NCBI GenBank assembly: GCA_964036195.1
Contig: OZ038451.1
Coordinates: 21,593,927 to 21,657,926, forward strand
Direction: 5' to 3'
Length of the DNA: 64,000 nucleotides
From: Sphaerolaimus hirsutus
Lineage: Eukaryota > Nematoda > Chromadorea > Monhysterida > Sphaerolaimidae
The position numbers and the translations under genes were made by a program. The first letter of the stretch is position 1. The number at the start of each line of letters is the position of its first letter. The notes beneath the pieces were generated by a model that was given only the letters and a program-made list of their open reading frames with translations, was not told where the DNA came from and did not search any database. This document shows, piece by piece, positions 11,169 to 21,803 of this stretch.

Positions 11169-12332
11169 GTCACATCCGCAATGCTTATTAAACAAATTAA
11201 GATATTAGCATTTAAACTGCCCAATGAGTTTTTTAGGCTGCATAGTGCCACCACTAGGACCCGGAGTGTTGGTACAAGCAAAACCATACACTCAGTGTGG
11301 TCAGGTAATAGCAGTCATGCCTGTTTTTGGATTTGTGGTTGCCACCTGATGCAATTTTTAAATGCCAGTGATTTTTTGTGATGAATGAGGGTTAATGGTT
11401 GCTAATGGCTTTCAGTAAAGCCGGAATTACAGCTCAGCGGTGTTTGACGTGAAATGATGACGTCGTAAAATTGATTACATCAAAATAGACAAAGGTACAG
11501 CATTGAAATGTCAGAATTAGATAGTTCTAGTAATTGTGTGTAATGTCCCAATAAATTTTTACCAAATAATCATTATTTAAGTAGTTATTAATTTAATGTC
11601 AAAAATTATTTGGTGACGTAAAATGTTTGATGTGAAATGTTGATGTAGAATGTGTAAATTTTGATGTAAAATTAATAACTTATTAAATAAACACATGTGT
11701 CAACTAGTGTGTGGGCCACCTATAATAACACCACATTTCCTGGAAAGGTATTTTTTGTCAGGAAATTTTGATGGGGGTTAATTCAAGGGGGCTTATTCGA
11801 GGGTGGTCTATTATTTTGCCAGAACTTTTATGAAATTATATTATCTATTCATTGCTTGTAACATACTCAGACAGTCAAAAATTCAACAATAACAAGGATG
11901 AATAAGTGTGAATAGACAAAACATATTTGCTTGAATAATCCCTCCCGTTAAAAAGTCCCCCCTCAAAAAAGTCTGAAGAAAAAATATTTCCCAAGGGGAA
12001 TGATACAAGCTGATAAAGAATATATTTAAGTATTTATGCAGCCCATTTAGTGTTCCAACGGGATTGACTTTTCGTTTTTGGGGTTGGGATCAGGTTTGCT
12101 TCTTTGAGTTTTTGGGATTGGGACCGGGACTGCAAAATCCCAAAATATTTCGGGATTCGGGATCCCATTTTGCCCCTAACCTCATGCAAGTAATTACGTG
12201 TTTCCGCGAATAAAATCCCCTCAATATACCACCAGGTCTGAGCGAACTGTGTAAATTCTAAAACCCCAGAGAGTATTTGAGGAAATATGCACGTAATCAA
12301 TGAATTATAATTTATTTATTATTAATGATTAA
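11169..12332. other. Intron or intergenic stretch with MITE fragments
   Basis: Positions 11169-11400 align with 62346-62580 (shared sequence around CTGCCCAATGAGTTTTTTAGG). Positions 11745-12005 and 12200-12300 hold degraded pieces of the poly-G/TTCGAGG TA-target family. No exon with acceptable borders was found. Confidence 0.4.
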
Positions 12333-12670
12333 TAGGGCTGGAAAAAAATATTTTAGCCAGATATTTTCCCAATTGTGGACATGCAGATTTGCAGTTTATC
12401 TGGTATAAAACAATCAACATAAAAGCAAGCTTGCAATGCTAGAAAAAGACAAATATTTACAAATGTGTTAAATACTGCATCTGCCTGATTGATATCTTTT
12501 AGCAGATAATATAATAATTCATTCTGCATTCAAAATAATGGCGCCGGGCGCGCCAGCGAAAATGGCGCCAAGCGCCATGGGCGCCATGGCGCCATTCGAA
12601 ATAATGGCGCCAGGCGCCAGATGGCGCCACAGAAAAGGGCGCCAAGCGCCAATCGCGCCTTGGCGCCATT
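12333..12670. repeat. TAGGGCTGG element ending in a GCGCC cluster
   Basis: It begins TAGGGCTGGAAAAAAATA, and a related start is at 1773. It ends in GGCGCC palindromes and TTCCATTATA. The stretch 12350-12540 resembles 2990-3165, which also leads into a GCGCC cluster, so TAGGGCTGG and TTCCATCACTA are probably the two ends of one element family. No matching target duplication was found. Confidence 0.45.
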
Positions 12671-13198
12671 CCATTATACTCCAGTTACTTTACACCTTGC
12701 ACGCGTGGTTCCCGCTGGAAGTGTGGCAACGATGGTTAACGCGTCCGAGTTTCATAAAAAGATGACAAAATTGATTGTTGCTATAATGTTATTCATTAAC
12801 ATATTCACATCGATGAATTTTTTTCATATTTTTACGGAAATCGCATGATTGAATAATCTTTGGCACACTTCCAACACGAGACATAAATCAGTGCGAGGGC
12901 AGAGTATCACGTACGTCGAGTATACTACATGTGACACAGAGGGCTCACATATGTGATATTTGAACATCCAGATAAGAAAGGGATCACCGGCATCACAAGA
13001 TAAACTTTTTGTAAACTGTAAAATTACTTTACTGGATAACTTTTTCACTGTAATTCAGTCTCAGTCTCAACTCTAGCCATCAAGTTTTTTTCACGTAGGT
13101 AAATACTCTAAGCAAAATCTTCTTGCATGCTATAAGTTGACAAGTCTGTTTACTTGCTGGACTCCTTGCTGAAACTTTTTTGCATGCATTCAAATGTA

Positions 13199-13683
13199 AA
13201 CACCTTCCCGGTCACGTCCGGCACCCTATTTTTGATTTTACTTGTGACATCCTATATCCAGTTCTAGGGCGCGCCAGAAGCTGAAACTTGGCTGAGATAT
13301 TGGCGCAACCCCCCCCCCCTACTTTGCATTGAATAGTGTATAGTAGGGGTATTTGAATTTGGTATATTGAATAGTGTATAGTAGGGGAGGGGTGTTGGTA
13401 ACACAACCCCAAAATTTTAGATTTATACCCCCCGCACAGCTCAGAAATCAGTGGGTGCCAGACCTGTGCGGGACACCAGAAAAGCCAATAAAAATTTTGC
13501 ACATTATGGCAACCCACCCTCTAAGGGGTCGCCTCGACCCCCCCCCTCCAAATTTATACGAAGTAGAGGGGGGTTGCGTCAATATTTCCCCCAAGTTTCA
13601 GCTTCGGGCGCGCTCTAGAACTGGAGATAGGATGTCACAAGTGTCATCAAAAATAGGGTGCCGGACGTGACCGGGAAGGTGTT
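13199..13683. mobile_element. TA-target MITE, AACACCTTCCCGG ends
   Basis: Long terminal inverted repeats run from AACACCTTCCCGGTCACG to CGTGACCGGGAAGGTGTT, extending inward through CAGTTCTAGG and AAGCTGAAACTT. TA flanks both ends. The paralogue at 63500-63520 is an empty site (CAAATGTAGTTTTTC), giving a clean 2-bp TA duplication. Relatives lie at 27177-31515 and 49365-50747. Confidence 0.9.
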
Positions 13684-14437
13684 TAGTTTTTCTGAAAGCC
13701 ACAGCTTTCATTTTATTTTGACTTCACATAAAAGCTTCAATCACTTATGAGACCCATTAGGACACGCATCACTTCCATAAATATTTTAAAAGAAAATTGT
13801 GCTAGATTTTGTTTAGTTTTTAAGTCAATGCCTCATTTCTAATGTGAGCTTTTTCACTGTTCTTAACTGGCATGACTCTTTCTGGTCATTGAAATACCAG
13901 CAGCAGTAAATGGGTTCAGCTGCCCAAATCCAATGGGACCCACAGGAGTTTCTGTGTGCCAAGCTGACATGACTTGGAGCCATCCAATGAATGCTGACAA
14001 CTTCTGTATCATGAGTTAGTGCCTGTGAATCCTGGGGTCATTTGCATTGTTTTATAATATATTTAATTTGTTAGTTTTTTTGTGGAGGACATTTTAATAA
14101 CTGAAACAACATTTGAGGAATATATTAATCTGACAGATTTTTTAATAGCAAAATTGCCTAAATCATGTAGCCCAGACAAAATGTCCCTCTTTTTGTAAAA
14201 AATTCTCTGAAATACCAACACATGAAATTTGAAATAAATATGGTAAAGTTGACAGACATTTGACTATACAATATGATGTAATAAAACAATCCAATGAAGT
14301 GCACATGTCATCCTCAACACATGTCTCTTCAAACACGTTAGAAAGGTTTGGCCATGAGCCAGAAATGTTTATGCAGTTTGTTCTCTCATTAATATAATTG
14401 TATAATATTGAATTGTAACCCACTGATATTGTAACAG
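13684..14437. other. Intron between exon 4 and exon 5 of copy 1
   Basis: AT-rich sequence without a recognisable exon. The first 110 bases match 63511-63620. Confidence 0.4.
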
Positions 14438-14524
14438 CATGCGAACAAGTAAATGATGATGCGACCAATGTATACGACCAGCCAAAGGTGAAAACTGAAA
14501 GTGGAATAGACTATTATGTTATTG
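14438..14524 (+). CDS. Exon 5, first half of CCP module 1
   Basis: This 87-bp exon follows GTAACAG and precedes GTAACTTTC, phase 1 at both ends. It encodes CEQVNDDATNVYDQ and ends VIG across the splice. It supplies the first cysteine of a CCP/sushi module; the remaining three are in the next exon. CCP modules are small secreted beta-domains found in complement and adhesion proteins. Confidence 0.65.
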
Positions 14525-14595
14525 GTAACTTTCAATTTCTGGAAATATTGCAAATTGTTCATGTGTTTATTCACTTGGATTGTTCTCAATCACAG

Positions 14596-14915
14596 GTACA
14601 AATGTGGAGTTCAACTGCAGTTATAACAAACCATACCACACAATTGATGGTACACGCGATGAAGCATCGGTAACAAATATATGTGGTGCAGGTGCCAATC
14701 CCAGACCCTGTAAAAAGCCCTGTAAAGTGTCAAATGTCATGCAAAGTGTCAAAAGTCATGGAAAATACCCTGCAAAATGGCAACCGCGTTGCCATTTTGC
14801 AGGGCATTTTGTATGACTTTTGAAGCTTTGCATGACATTTGTCATTTTACACGGCTTTTTCAGGGTCTGGGAGTGCTCGTAGATGGGAATTGGACGACAG
14901 TGTGCAAGCCATACG
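14596..14915 (+). pseudogene. Exon 6, second half of CCP module 1, interrupted by a hairpin MITE
   Basis: After CACAG the frame continues in phase 1 (GTNVEFNCSYNKPYHTIDG ... VTNICGAG), and the module ends LVDGNWTTVCKPYG before GTCAGT at 14916. The FNC, NIC and TVC cysteines with GNW match the CCP pattern. About 160 bases of hairpin repeat (about 14705-14866) separate the two halves, and the downstream half is in a different frame from the upstream half. The exon is therefore broken in the genomic sequence unless the insert is spliced out. A TTTTTCAG near the insert's right edge is a possible new 3' splice site. Confidence 0.6.
14705..14866. mobile_element. Hairpin MITE inside exon 6
   Basis: The arms are CAGACCCTGTAAAAAGCC and GGCTTTTTCAGGGTCTG, with AAAGTGTCAAATGTCATG motifs inside each arm and a central CAAAATGGCAACCGCGTTGC palindrome. 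Related GTCAAATGTCATG repeats occur at 15395-15590, 20610-20880 and 25965-26390. The target duplication is unclear because the palindrome runs into the flanks. Confidence 0.6.
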
Positions 14916-15394
14916 GTCAGTTTTTTACATGTCAGCCAGAGTGAAAGTGAATAGACTCTGAGTCTGAACCATCAGTATTGACCATATTTTGGCTATCAGG
15001 CTAAGAATCAGGCTAAGAACAGCAAATAAAAATTTAATTCCGTCCTAAAATTCTTGTAATTTTTGCAATTCAAATTTGGCTGCTGGCTGCGTACTGTACT
15101 GACGGGAAAGGTTTCTTTTGGAAAACAAAAAAATTTTGTTCTGGGCGGGGTGGGAATCACCTGAAACATGTTTTTTTTCAGTTTTCACTCAAGTGGAATC
15201 ATTTTTTTTCTTCATTTATTGTTGTTGCTTTTCTGTTCCTTTTACTTCCACTATTTTTTATATATTGGGGATTATTATAAAGATGATAAAATACATTTTA
15301 TTCCACTGCCTGCATAATCTGTCATGCTAACAGGACAGCAGTTCCCTCAAGTAGTGCTTATAATTCCCTTGGCATGACTGCAATACTGTGAATG

Positions 15395-15590
15395 TGTAAT
15401 GTGGTACATGTGGTAAAGTGTAAAGTAAAGTGTCAAATGTTAAGTTAAATGCAAAAGTAAGGTGTCAATCAAAACTAAAAAGAAAAGATTTTATAACTGA
15501 ACTTTGCATGACAATTGACATTTTACTTTGCATTTGACTTTACATTTGACACTCTACTTTACACTTTGCAGGGCTTAGGGCGAGCCCGTG
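15395..15590. repeat. GTCAAATG / CATTTGAC fold-back repeat
   Basis: The left half carries GTAAAGTGTAAAGTAAAGTG and the right half its complement CACTCTACTTTACACTTTGC. It is the same family as the exon 6 insert. The intronic stretch 14916-15394 shows no gene. Confidence 0.5.
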
Positions 15591-15639
15591 CCATCCGACA
15601 TCTAAACCCATCCCACATCTAGAATGACCGCACATCAAA

Positions 15640-15863
15640 TTTTATGTCATCCATGTCAACGCGGGGCGGGTAACCCCACACCAAACCGCCCAGCGATCTT
15701 TCTATCCCTGGGGCAAATTCTTTGGTTCCCCGGAACACCCCCCCCCCCCCCGCAATTTAGCTGTCTAGAGCGCTTTTGAGCAATTTTACTATAATTAGCA
15801 TCAAAAATAGAAAATTTTCATACTTTTTATAGATTTTCACCTTCCAAATCATTAGGTCATGTG
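15640..15863. mobile_element. Partial CAGGGGTCTC-family hAT fragment
   Basis: It shares GGCAAATTCTTTGG, TAGATTTTCACC and CCAAATCATTAGG with the interior of 24746-25239 but has lost the termini. It abuts the next element. Confidence 0.4.
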
Positions 15864-16191
15864 CAGGGTTGGTTTTATAAAAAGCATTTGTATACAAATT
15901 GTATAAAAATTGTATAAAAATGTATTTTTTTAAAATTTTTTTCTTGTTTCATTTCAACCGGTTGAACTATAAACAACAGAAAATTTTTTTACAAAAAATA
16001 TGAATTTTTATACAATTTTTACAATAATATGAATTTGTATACAATTTTACAAAAATTTTACAAAAATTCAAATTTTTATACAATTTTTATTTTTATTTTG
16101 AATTTTTCCATTTTATTTTATTTTATTTTATTCTTCAATTTTCCATTTTATTTTATTTTTTTAATTCTTTTCTGAGATTTTGCCAACCCTG
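15864..16191. mobile_element. CAGGGTTGG-family hAT-type MITE
   Basis: It begins CAGGGTTGGTTTTATAAAAA and ends GATTTTGCCAACCCTG, with ATTTTATTTTATTTT and GTATAAAAATTG arrays inside. The same family is delimited by 8-bp duplications at 20317-21143 and 63641-63958. Here the flanking 8 bases (GTCATGTG and CTTTCAAC) do not match, so the flank has probably been rearranged. Confidence 0.6.
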
Positions 16192-16466
16192 CTTTCAACC
16201 TGTCAATTTGAGGATGGATATCTCTAAGCGTTCTTGCGTAATCGAATTTGTGGTGACATGTATTTGTCGCTTCAGCTTTATTTATTGCTATGCTGTTGTA
16301 ACTCCAGCTTTATCATTATCATCCATTGCAATCATTGTCAAAAGCATACTCTGCGCATTTTGTGAAAAAATTAAAAACTTTTCCTTCTTTGGCTGGCATT
16401 GGGGAGTTACTTAAGGCATAAGTTATCAAAGAAAACATGGTGAATACTTCTTTTCCATGATTACAG

Positions 16467-16573
16467 TTTGTGGACATGAGCAGCCCACTGATGGACTGTC
16501 CACGCTGACATTCTTGGATACTTTTGTAACACTCTCGGGGCACCCAGTCCTGGCAGATGGGGACTACTCTCTG
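16467..16573 (+). CDS. Exon 7, first half of CCP module 2
   Basis: This 107-bp exon lies between GATTACAG and GTAAGTGTT, entered in phase 1 and left in phase 0. It encodes CGHEQPTDGLSTLTF ... HPVLADGDYSL, with the module's first cysteine. The phase-0 exit matches exon 8. Confidence 0.65.
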
Positions 16574-16693
16574 GTAAGTGTTCCATATTTTGATACACAA
16601 TATTTATGCAAAGAACAACTGATACATTTTACACAAACAACATATTTAAAACAATTTTTTGGAAACCAAAATTTTTTGAAAACATTGATCCAG

Positions 16694-16820
16694 GTGGGGC
16701 ATAATGCCACCCAGCAATGTGTCACATATTATGCAATTGATGGTGACCACACAGTGAGGAGCACAGTGGTTTCATGTGAACCTGGTGGCACATGGGCACT
16801 CAGACCCTGCATTCGAGTTG
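16694..16820 (+). CDS. Exon 8, second half of CCP module 2
   Basis: This 127-bp exon lies between ATCCAG and GTAAGTTC, phase 0 in and phase 1 out. It encodes VGHNATQQCVTYYAIDG, VVSCEPGGTWALRPC and IRV. With exon 7 it gives a four-cysteine CCP module with the diagnostic GTW before the last Cys. The intron in the middle of the module mirrors module 1. Confidence 0.7.
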
Positions 16821-16904
16821 GTAAGTTCATCCTGCGCTGCATATTCTAAATACATGTACATTCAAGTTTATTTCATTTTTGAAAAGATGAATAATGCGGT
16901 TACC

Positions 16905-17010
16905 GTATACCGTATTACCTCGAAATGCCCCCATGGGGGTTTATTATTTCGCCAGAAATTTGGGGTTAATTCGAGGGGGGCTTATTCGAGGGGGGGGGGG
17001 TTATTTCATT
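16905..17010. mobile_element. Partial TA-target MITE
   Basis: The left end TACCGTATTACCTCGAAATG, then CCCATGGGGGTTTATTATTT and poly-G. The right end is missing. Confidence 0.5.
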
Positions 17011-17128
17011 TTACTGTTTGATTTTACAAATTTTCTGAGGTATTATCAATCCTGCAATCAGTCCGTCATCAGCACACTGTAAGCGTTACATTACCAATTC
17101 AACCAATTTACACCAGTCACAATTGCAG

Positions 17129-17266
17129 AGGCATACTACCATGATCCACGTTGGTTTAATGGGGAATATATCAGCGATTGGCTGTGCCGATCCAGTCCAT
17201 GCGGAGGGCCTGCGGAGGCAGCCAGACGTTTCTGCACCGACAGAATGGGTCATGCAAAGGCCATAG
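17129..17266 (+). CDS. Exon 9, cysteine-containing extracellular module
   Basis: This 138-bp exon lies between AATTGCAG and GTTACC, phase 1 at both ends, continuing the frame of exon 8. It encodes AYYHDPRWFNGEYISDWLC, SSPCGGPAEAARRFC and RMGHAKAIG, with three cysteines. I do not recognise the domain. It is the last exon of copy 1 I can see; the hAT element at 17683 follows. Confidence 0.55.
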   Translation, partial: RHTTMIHVGLMGNISAIGCADPVHAEGLRRQPDVSAPTEWVMQRP

Positions 17267-17975
17267 GTTACCATATCACGTTCGCACAATTTTCAACTTG
17301 ATGTGTTTTTTATCTTGTGCTTCTAAGCGATTTCTATGCATTTTTTTGAGAGATTGGGTTATATATTTTTGTCATGTTCTCTACTAACAACAAAATATTT
17401 GTAAATCTTTCTGGAAAAACATGGAAGAAATATAAAAACAGGTAATTTTTTTATATATTCTCCTCGTAAATAAAAATATGCATCTCCCATGAACACAGGC
17501 ATACATGGGCTAGCATTTTGCATCTGGGGGATTGGACGTATTGTGGATCATTCTTCAGTGCTTGTAGCAGAATATTTGCTGTGACGTGTGCCTTTTACCC
17601 GTGAAATGCCGTGTGATTTATCTGATATAATAATGCTGACAATCAGTGCAGTAATGAAATAACGCGGTCAGCTATACTACAGCATAGACAAAAAAAGGTC
17701 CAAATTTCTGGCGGTGACAGTGAGTGACAGGCATTTTTGAGGCAGTGACACAAGTATATAATATATATATAGGTATATATATATATGTGTGTTTAACATA
17801 TATAGCATGTTTTACTCATATATATATAGTTCATCATATGCAGTGACCCATATTCATGTCTTTTTCAAGCAGTTCATAGTTCATCCAACCTGTTTTTATG
17901 TAGCCATTCATCACACACTTGGAATAAAAAAAATTGACTAGCTTATCATTCCACTAAAATACACTGCCAAAATAT

Positions 17976-19442
17976 CTAATACTTTCCATACTTGGCCATG
18001 CGCCCATCAAGCCGCCTAACAAAAGCAGTTGCAATCTTATCATTGGGAATATTCATCAGAATATCACTATTCAGATGAAGAACAATAGTATTGTCAAGAT
18101 GCTGGTTTGAAATGTGATTTTTTGTGCTTGTTTTGAGGCGCTTCAAGCTCCCCAGTCTTCGCTCATTTGTTGCTGTTGTTGCTGGATAGAGCACAAACAT
18201 GTGCACAAGTTTGGCCAGTTCGTTGAATTTCGCGATAGCCATGATGTTGCAGTTTGAGAGAAGGCTGATCAGTCTAGTCATCATGTTCTTTTCACTGGCA
18301 TCCATGTGCTCATCATAATCCCTGATATGTGTAAATATATAGATGATACAATTGTTATTTTTTGAAGAACATTAAACATTAATTCTAGGTACATTAGGAA
18401 GCAAATATTCGAAATTGTCAAACAAAAAATACACTTATGTATATGCCCAAAAACACACCATTTCAGCCTTCCAAGTTCAGATAAAAGTGCATTTTCATCA
18501 AATTCACATTCTCCTTTGCCATTGCAGCACTTCTTTGCAATCTGCATTAATATAAAAAATTTGAAGACTGTATGGATTTGAGCCAATTTAAATTTGTGAA
18601 TCATTTGATACTTCAGTTAATCAACTTAGTATTCAAAATGCATAACTTACTCTTTTCAAAGAGTCTGTCGAACCCACAGAAACTTTGCCAGTTTTCAGAA
18701 CATCCTTCAACACAAGTTGCAGTCGCAATGCATAGCCAAGTCCAACTTGACCAAATCGACTCAGCAAAGCTGTGCAAAACTCAATTAGAGATACCGTATT
18801 TCCTCGAAATACCCCCCGGGGGGTGATTGTTTCATAGTGGTCCCGAGAGGGGGGGGGGGTTAAACGAGGGGGGGGGTATTTCGAGGGGGGGGGTTATTGT
18901 TTCACAAGAAAATTTTTGAAAACCAAGTACGAAATTGTCGTCTGAAACGTACGCAGACGTCGAAAAATGCAACAAAAACTGCCATTTATAAGGTTCTGTA
19001 GACTAATATTAGTACGTAGATGGTATAAACACTGTTCTAACGTGATTCCGACATTGTTTTAACGTGTGTTCTGCACTACGCAGAACATCAACTGCCGTAT
19101 TTGTCATGTACGTTCTCTTTACACTCAATTTGGGGGGGGGGGTATTTTGAGGGGGGGGGTGATTGTTTCATAGTGGTCTCGAGAGGGGGGGGTCAAACGA
19201 GGGGGGGGGGGTATTTCAAGGGGGGGGGGGTATTTCGAGGAAATACGGTAGTTTGAATCTGTGTAAAATTGAGTGAATATATGAAAATCTGCTTTTTAAA
19301 CATGCATAAGAAGAAACAGTTTGTATAAACACACATTTCTTATTGTTTCTTCATTACACCTTTTGTCAGTTTGTGGCTTGGAAATGTTTTACCATACTTC
19401 TCAAACAGTTTGGCGTACCATTGGTCCAGAAATTTTGCCTCA
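17976..19442 (-). CDS. hAT transposase, C-terminal part, at least four exons
   Basis: The exons on the minus strand are 19360-19442, 18651-18769, 18459-18541 and 17976-18321. They have GT donors and AG acceptors, and the phases fit at every junction (1, 0, 2), giving about 210 continuous codons to a stop at 17976. The last exon contains the hAT dimerisation motif: LYPATTATNERRLGSLKRLK, then a leucine-rich HLDNTIVLHLN stretch, as in hAT/ZMYM1-like proteins. This region mediates transposase dimerisation in the nucleus. The N-terminal BED-type finger and the first catalytic residues are not visible. A nested MITE enlarges the intron between the first two exons. The copy may be inactive. Confidence 0.65.
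18794..19248. mobile_element. TA-target MITE, CCGTATTTCCTCG ends
   Basis: The ends CCGTATTTCCTCGAAATACC and the complement GGTATTTCGAGGAAATACGG are bordered by TA (18792-18793 and 19249-19250). It has long poly-G runs and an internal repeat of the poly-G block. It sits in an intron of the hAT transposase. Confidence 0.85.
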
Positions 19443-20229
19443 CTGCAAGGTAAAACATGTTGTCTCATGATAAGCATTTCATGATAAGCATGATAAGCAT
19501 TTGTCAATTCACACTCATTTTCGGTGGAATTTTTCGGTTGCTTATTAATGAAAGCAAACAACTTTGTTTGCTTTCATTTTTTGCACTTTTCCTCATGCGC
19601 CATGTTGTAATCCTGAAAAACAACAACAAGTATGTGTACAAGTTATACTTAGAAACAAATAATGGTATATTTGAAGGAAAGAAAGTAGGTATGAATGATC
19701 GGTGTTCCAAAATGCTGCAAAATTTTCATTCTCAAAAATACACTGCTAAAGCTAAGCGAAATGGAAAACACAGTCCCAAAATCTATGCGAAAATGCCGGC
19801 CACGTGAATGTTTTTTTTTGTGTGCCAAATGCAAATTTGGCGCCCAGGCTTTATTTATGTTTCGATTCAGGATGGAATGTGATCAAAAAATTCTGCGGGG
19901 ACTGGTTGTAAATTAATGTGGCGGTGATTGTCACCACGGTGACATGTTTTTTTGTGGCGGTGACATCCGAAAAGCAGGCGGTGACAATCACTGCGTCACC
20001 GCCACATTTTTCGTCACTGTACTACAGTGTTGCAAAAAAAACGAATTTACATTATGAAATTGAATATTTGGAACATTTATGTGGTAATATTTATGTATCC
20101 AATAGAACGGCACCTTGAATAGGAGAGCAGGTAAAAAAGTTGACAAAAAAATAGAACACACTCTTATATTAGAATAAATACGGTACTTACACCAGTAAGT
20201 CACAGTGGGCATTGTCTTGAACACATTCA

Positions 20230-20309
20230 CCATTCTCATCTTTGTATTTACAATATTCCATTGACCTCACAGTGCTGAGAAGATTTCACTACTGCAAAAT
20301 TGTTTTGTG
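20230..20309 (-). pseudogene. Degenerate exon 2 of the inverted gene copy
   Basis: On the minus strand this aligns with the start of exon 2 of copy 4 (shared CAGCACTGTGAGG and AACAA..TT..GCAG.AGTGAAA). The base before the expected splice site is changed so that the AG is lost, and a TAA falls in frame where copy 4 has a Tyr codon. Beyond this, similarity ends. Confidence 0.45.
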
Positions 20310-20316
20310 TTGTGAT

Positions 20317-21143
20317 CATGGTTGGTTTTATAAAAATTCATTTTAGTAAAATTGTATAAAAATTGTATAAAAATTTTATTTTATTTTTATTTTATTCTTG
20401 TTTCATTTTATTTTATTTTATTTTATTCCCAAAAGTCATTAATAAAATAAAATGACACATTTTACAAAAATTTTACAAAAATTGTACAAAATTTTTACCA
20501 AAAATCAGAATCATGCATGCAAGGCCAGAAAAATGTTATAATTAGACCTATACATGAGAAACCTGTGACAAATTTTTCCCTTACTTTTCAAAAGTTGCAT
20601 GCAGTATGTATGTCATGCAAAGTGTGAATTGTGTATCCAAATTTTGTGTTTTTGTATCCATAGTATGTTTTGTATCCAAATCTTATGTTTTTGTATCCAA
20701 ATGTTCACATAAGATTTGGATTCAACAACAACATAATTTGGATACAAAACATAAGATTTAGAAATAAAACATAAGATTTGGACACAATTTGCTTGACAAT
20801 TGATACTTTAATTTTTACATGTCATGACAATTTACACTTTGCATGACATTTTACATGACATTTGACACTTTACAATGCTTGGGACTGCCCCCAGATCCGT
20901 GAATAAACAGGTACAAACTCAAGCAATGAGATAAAATTTTATGAAAAAGATGAATTTTGATACAATTTTACAAAAATACGAATTTTTATACAATTTTACA
21001 AAAAATTTACAAAAATTCGAATTTTTATACAATTTTTATTTTTATTCTGAAATTTTCCATTTTATTTTATTTTATTTTATTCTTGAATATTCCATTTTAT
21101 TTTTATTTTATTTTTATTTTTTTCTGAGATTTTGCCAACCCTG
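20317..21143. mobile_element. CAGGGTTGG-family hAT-type element, TSD GTTGTGAT
   Basis: It begins CATGGTTGGTTTTATAAAAA and ends GATTTTGCCAACCCTG, with GTTGTGAT on both sides (20309-20316 and 21144-21151). ATTTTATTTTATTTT and AAAATTGTATAAAAATTG arrays lie under the ends. Its core (20585-20890) holds ATAAGATTTGGATACAAAA repeats and GTCATGCAAAGTGT hairpins, also found inside 25738-26712. It lies in intron 1 of the inverted gene copy. Confidence 0.85.
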
Positions 21144-21803
21144 GTTGTGATGTGATTTATGTGTGAATAGTTTTTGACTCACCGTTCACGACATTGGCGT
21201 TAATGCCCATACATGGGCCAGATTTCGGGCTAAAAATGGCCAGCTGCAGCACTGTGGCAAGCAGTGACGAAAAATGTGGCGGTGACGCAGTGATTGTCAC
21301 CACCTGCTTTTTCGATGTCACAGCAAGAAAATGAAGTGTCATCGCGGTGACAATCACCGCCACATTTTTAGAGCAACGGCTGAGGGCACAATTTTTGAGA
21401 ATCCATTTTGAGAATTCCATAAATAGGTAGAAGCGCAAGCAAATAGCGTGGCGTAAAATTAGCATTTGACACTTATAAAAACGGCTCGCCTGCCCCTTTT
21501 GCACACAGCCAGTGGGAGTAAAATTTCAAATTGTTTTGATGTACACAAACACACAGAGAGGTGAGCATTGCAGGGAATGTAAAAGCACTTTCCCATAGCT
21601 TTTCGGATTTCGTTTTTCACTTCCTTCAGCTGTGTATTTGTGAGAATGACAATTTTTCAGTGCGCAGAATTTTTTGACATCGATCATTAATGCAGTTGTG
21701 ACCATTTTGTGACATCGATCATTAATTAATCGACCAAAAACTGCAGTTTGTGATCCGTATATTGCAGAACACACATTAAATGCAATGACTGAGTTATGTT
21801 AGG

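Larger units (their letters stand above)
17683..20019 (-). mobile_element. hAT transposon with transposase exons, TSD TACTACAG
   Basis: The ends are CATAGACAAAAAAAGG at 17683 and the complement of CAGTGACGAAAAATG at 20019, and TACTACAG flanks both (17675-17682 and 20020-20027). Inside the right end is a hairpin of GTGGCGGTGA and TCACCGCC. It carries the minus-strand transposase exons listed separately and a nested TA-target MITE (18794-19248). Two other copies of the family (21262-23055 and 23468-25325) lack these exons, so this is the likely coding lineage, now probably incomplete at the N-terminus. Confidence 0.85.

Noticed and set aside
17740-17830. Centromeric or telomeric repeat at the TATATA-rich stretch
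   Set aside because: It is a short microsatellite inside a delimited hAT element.
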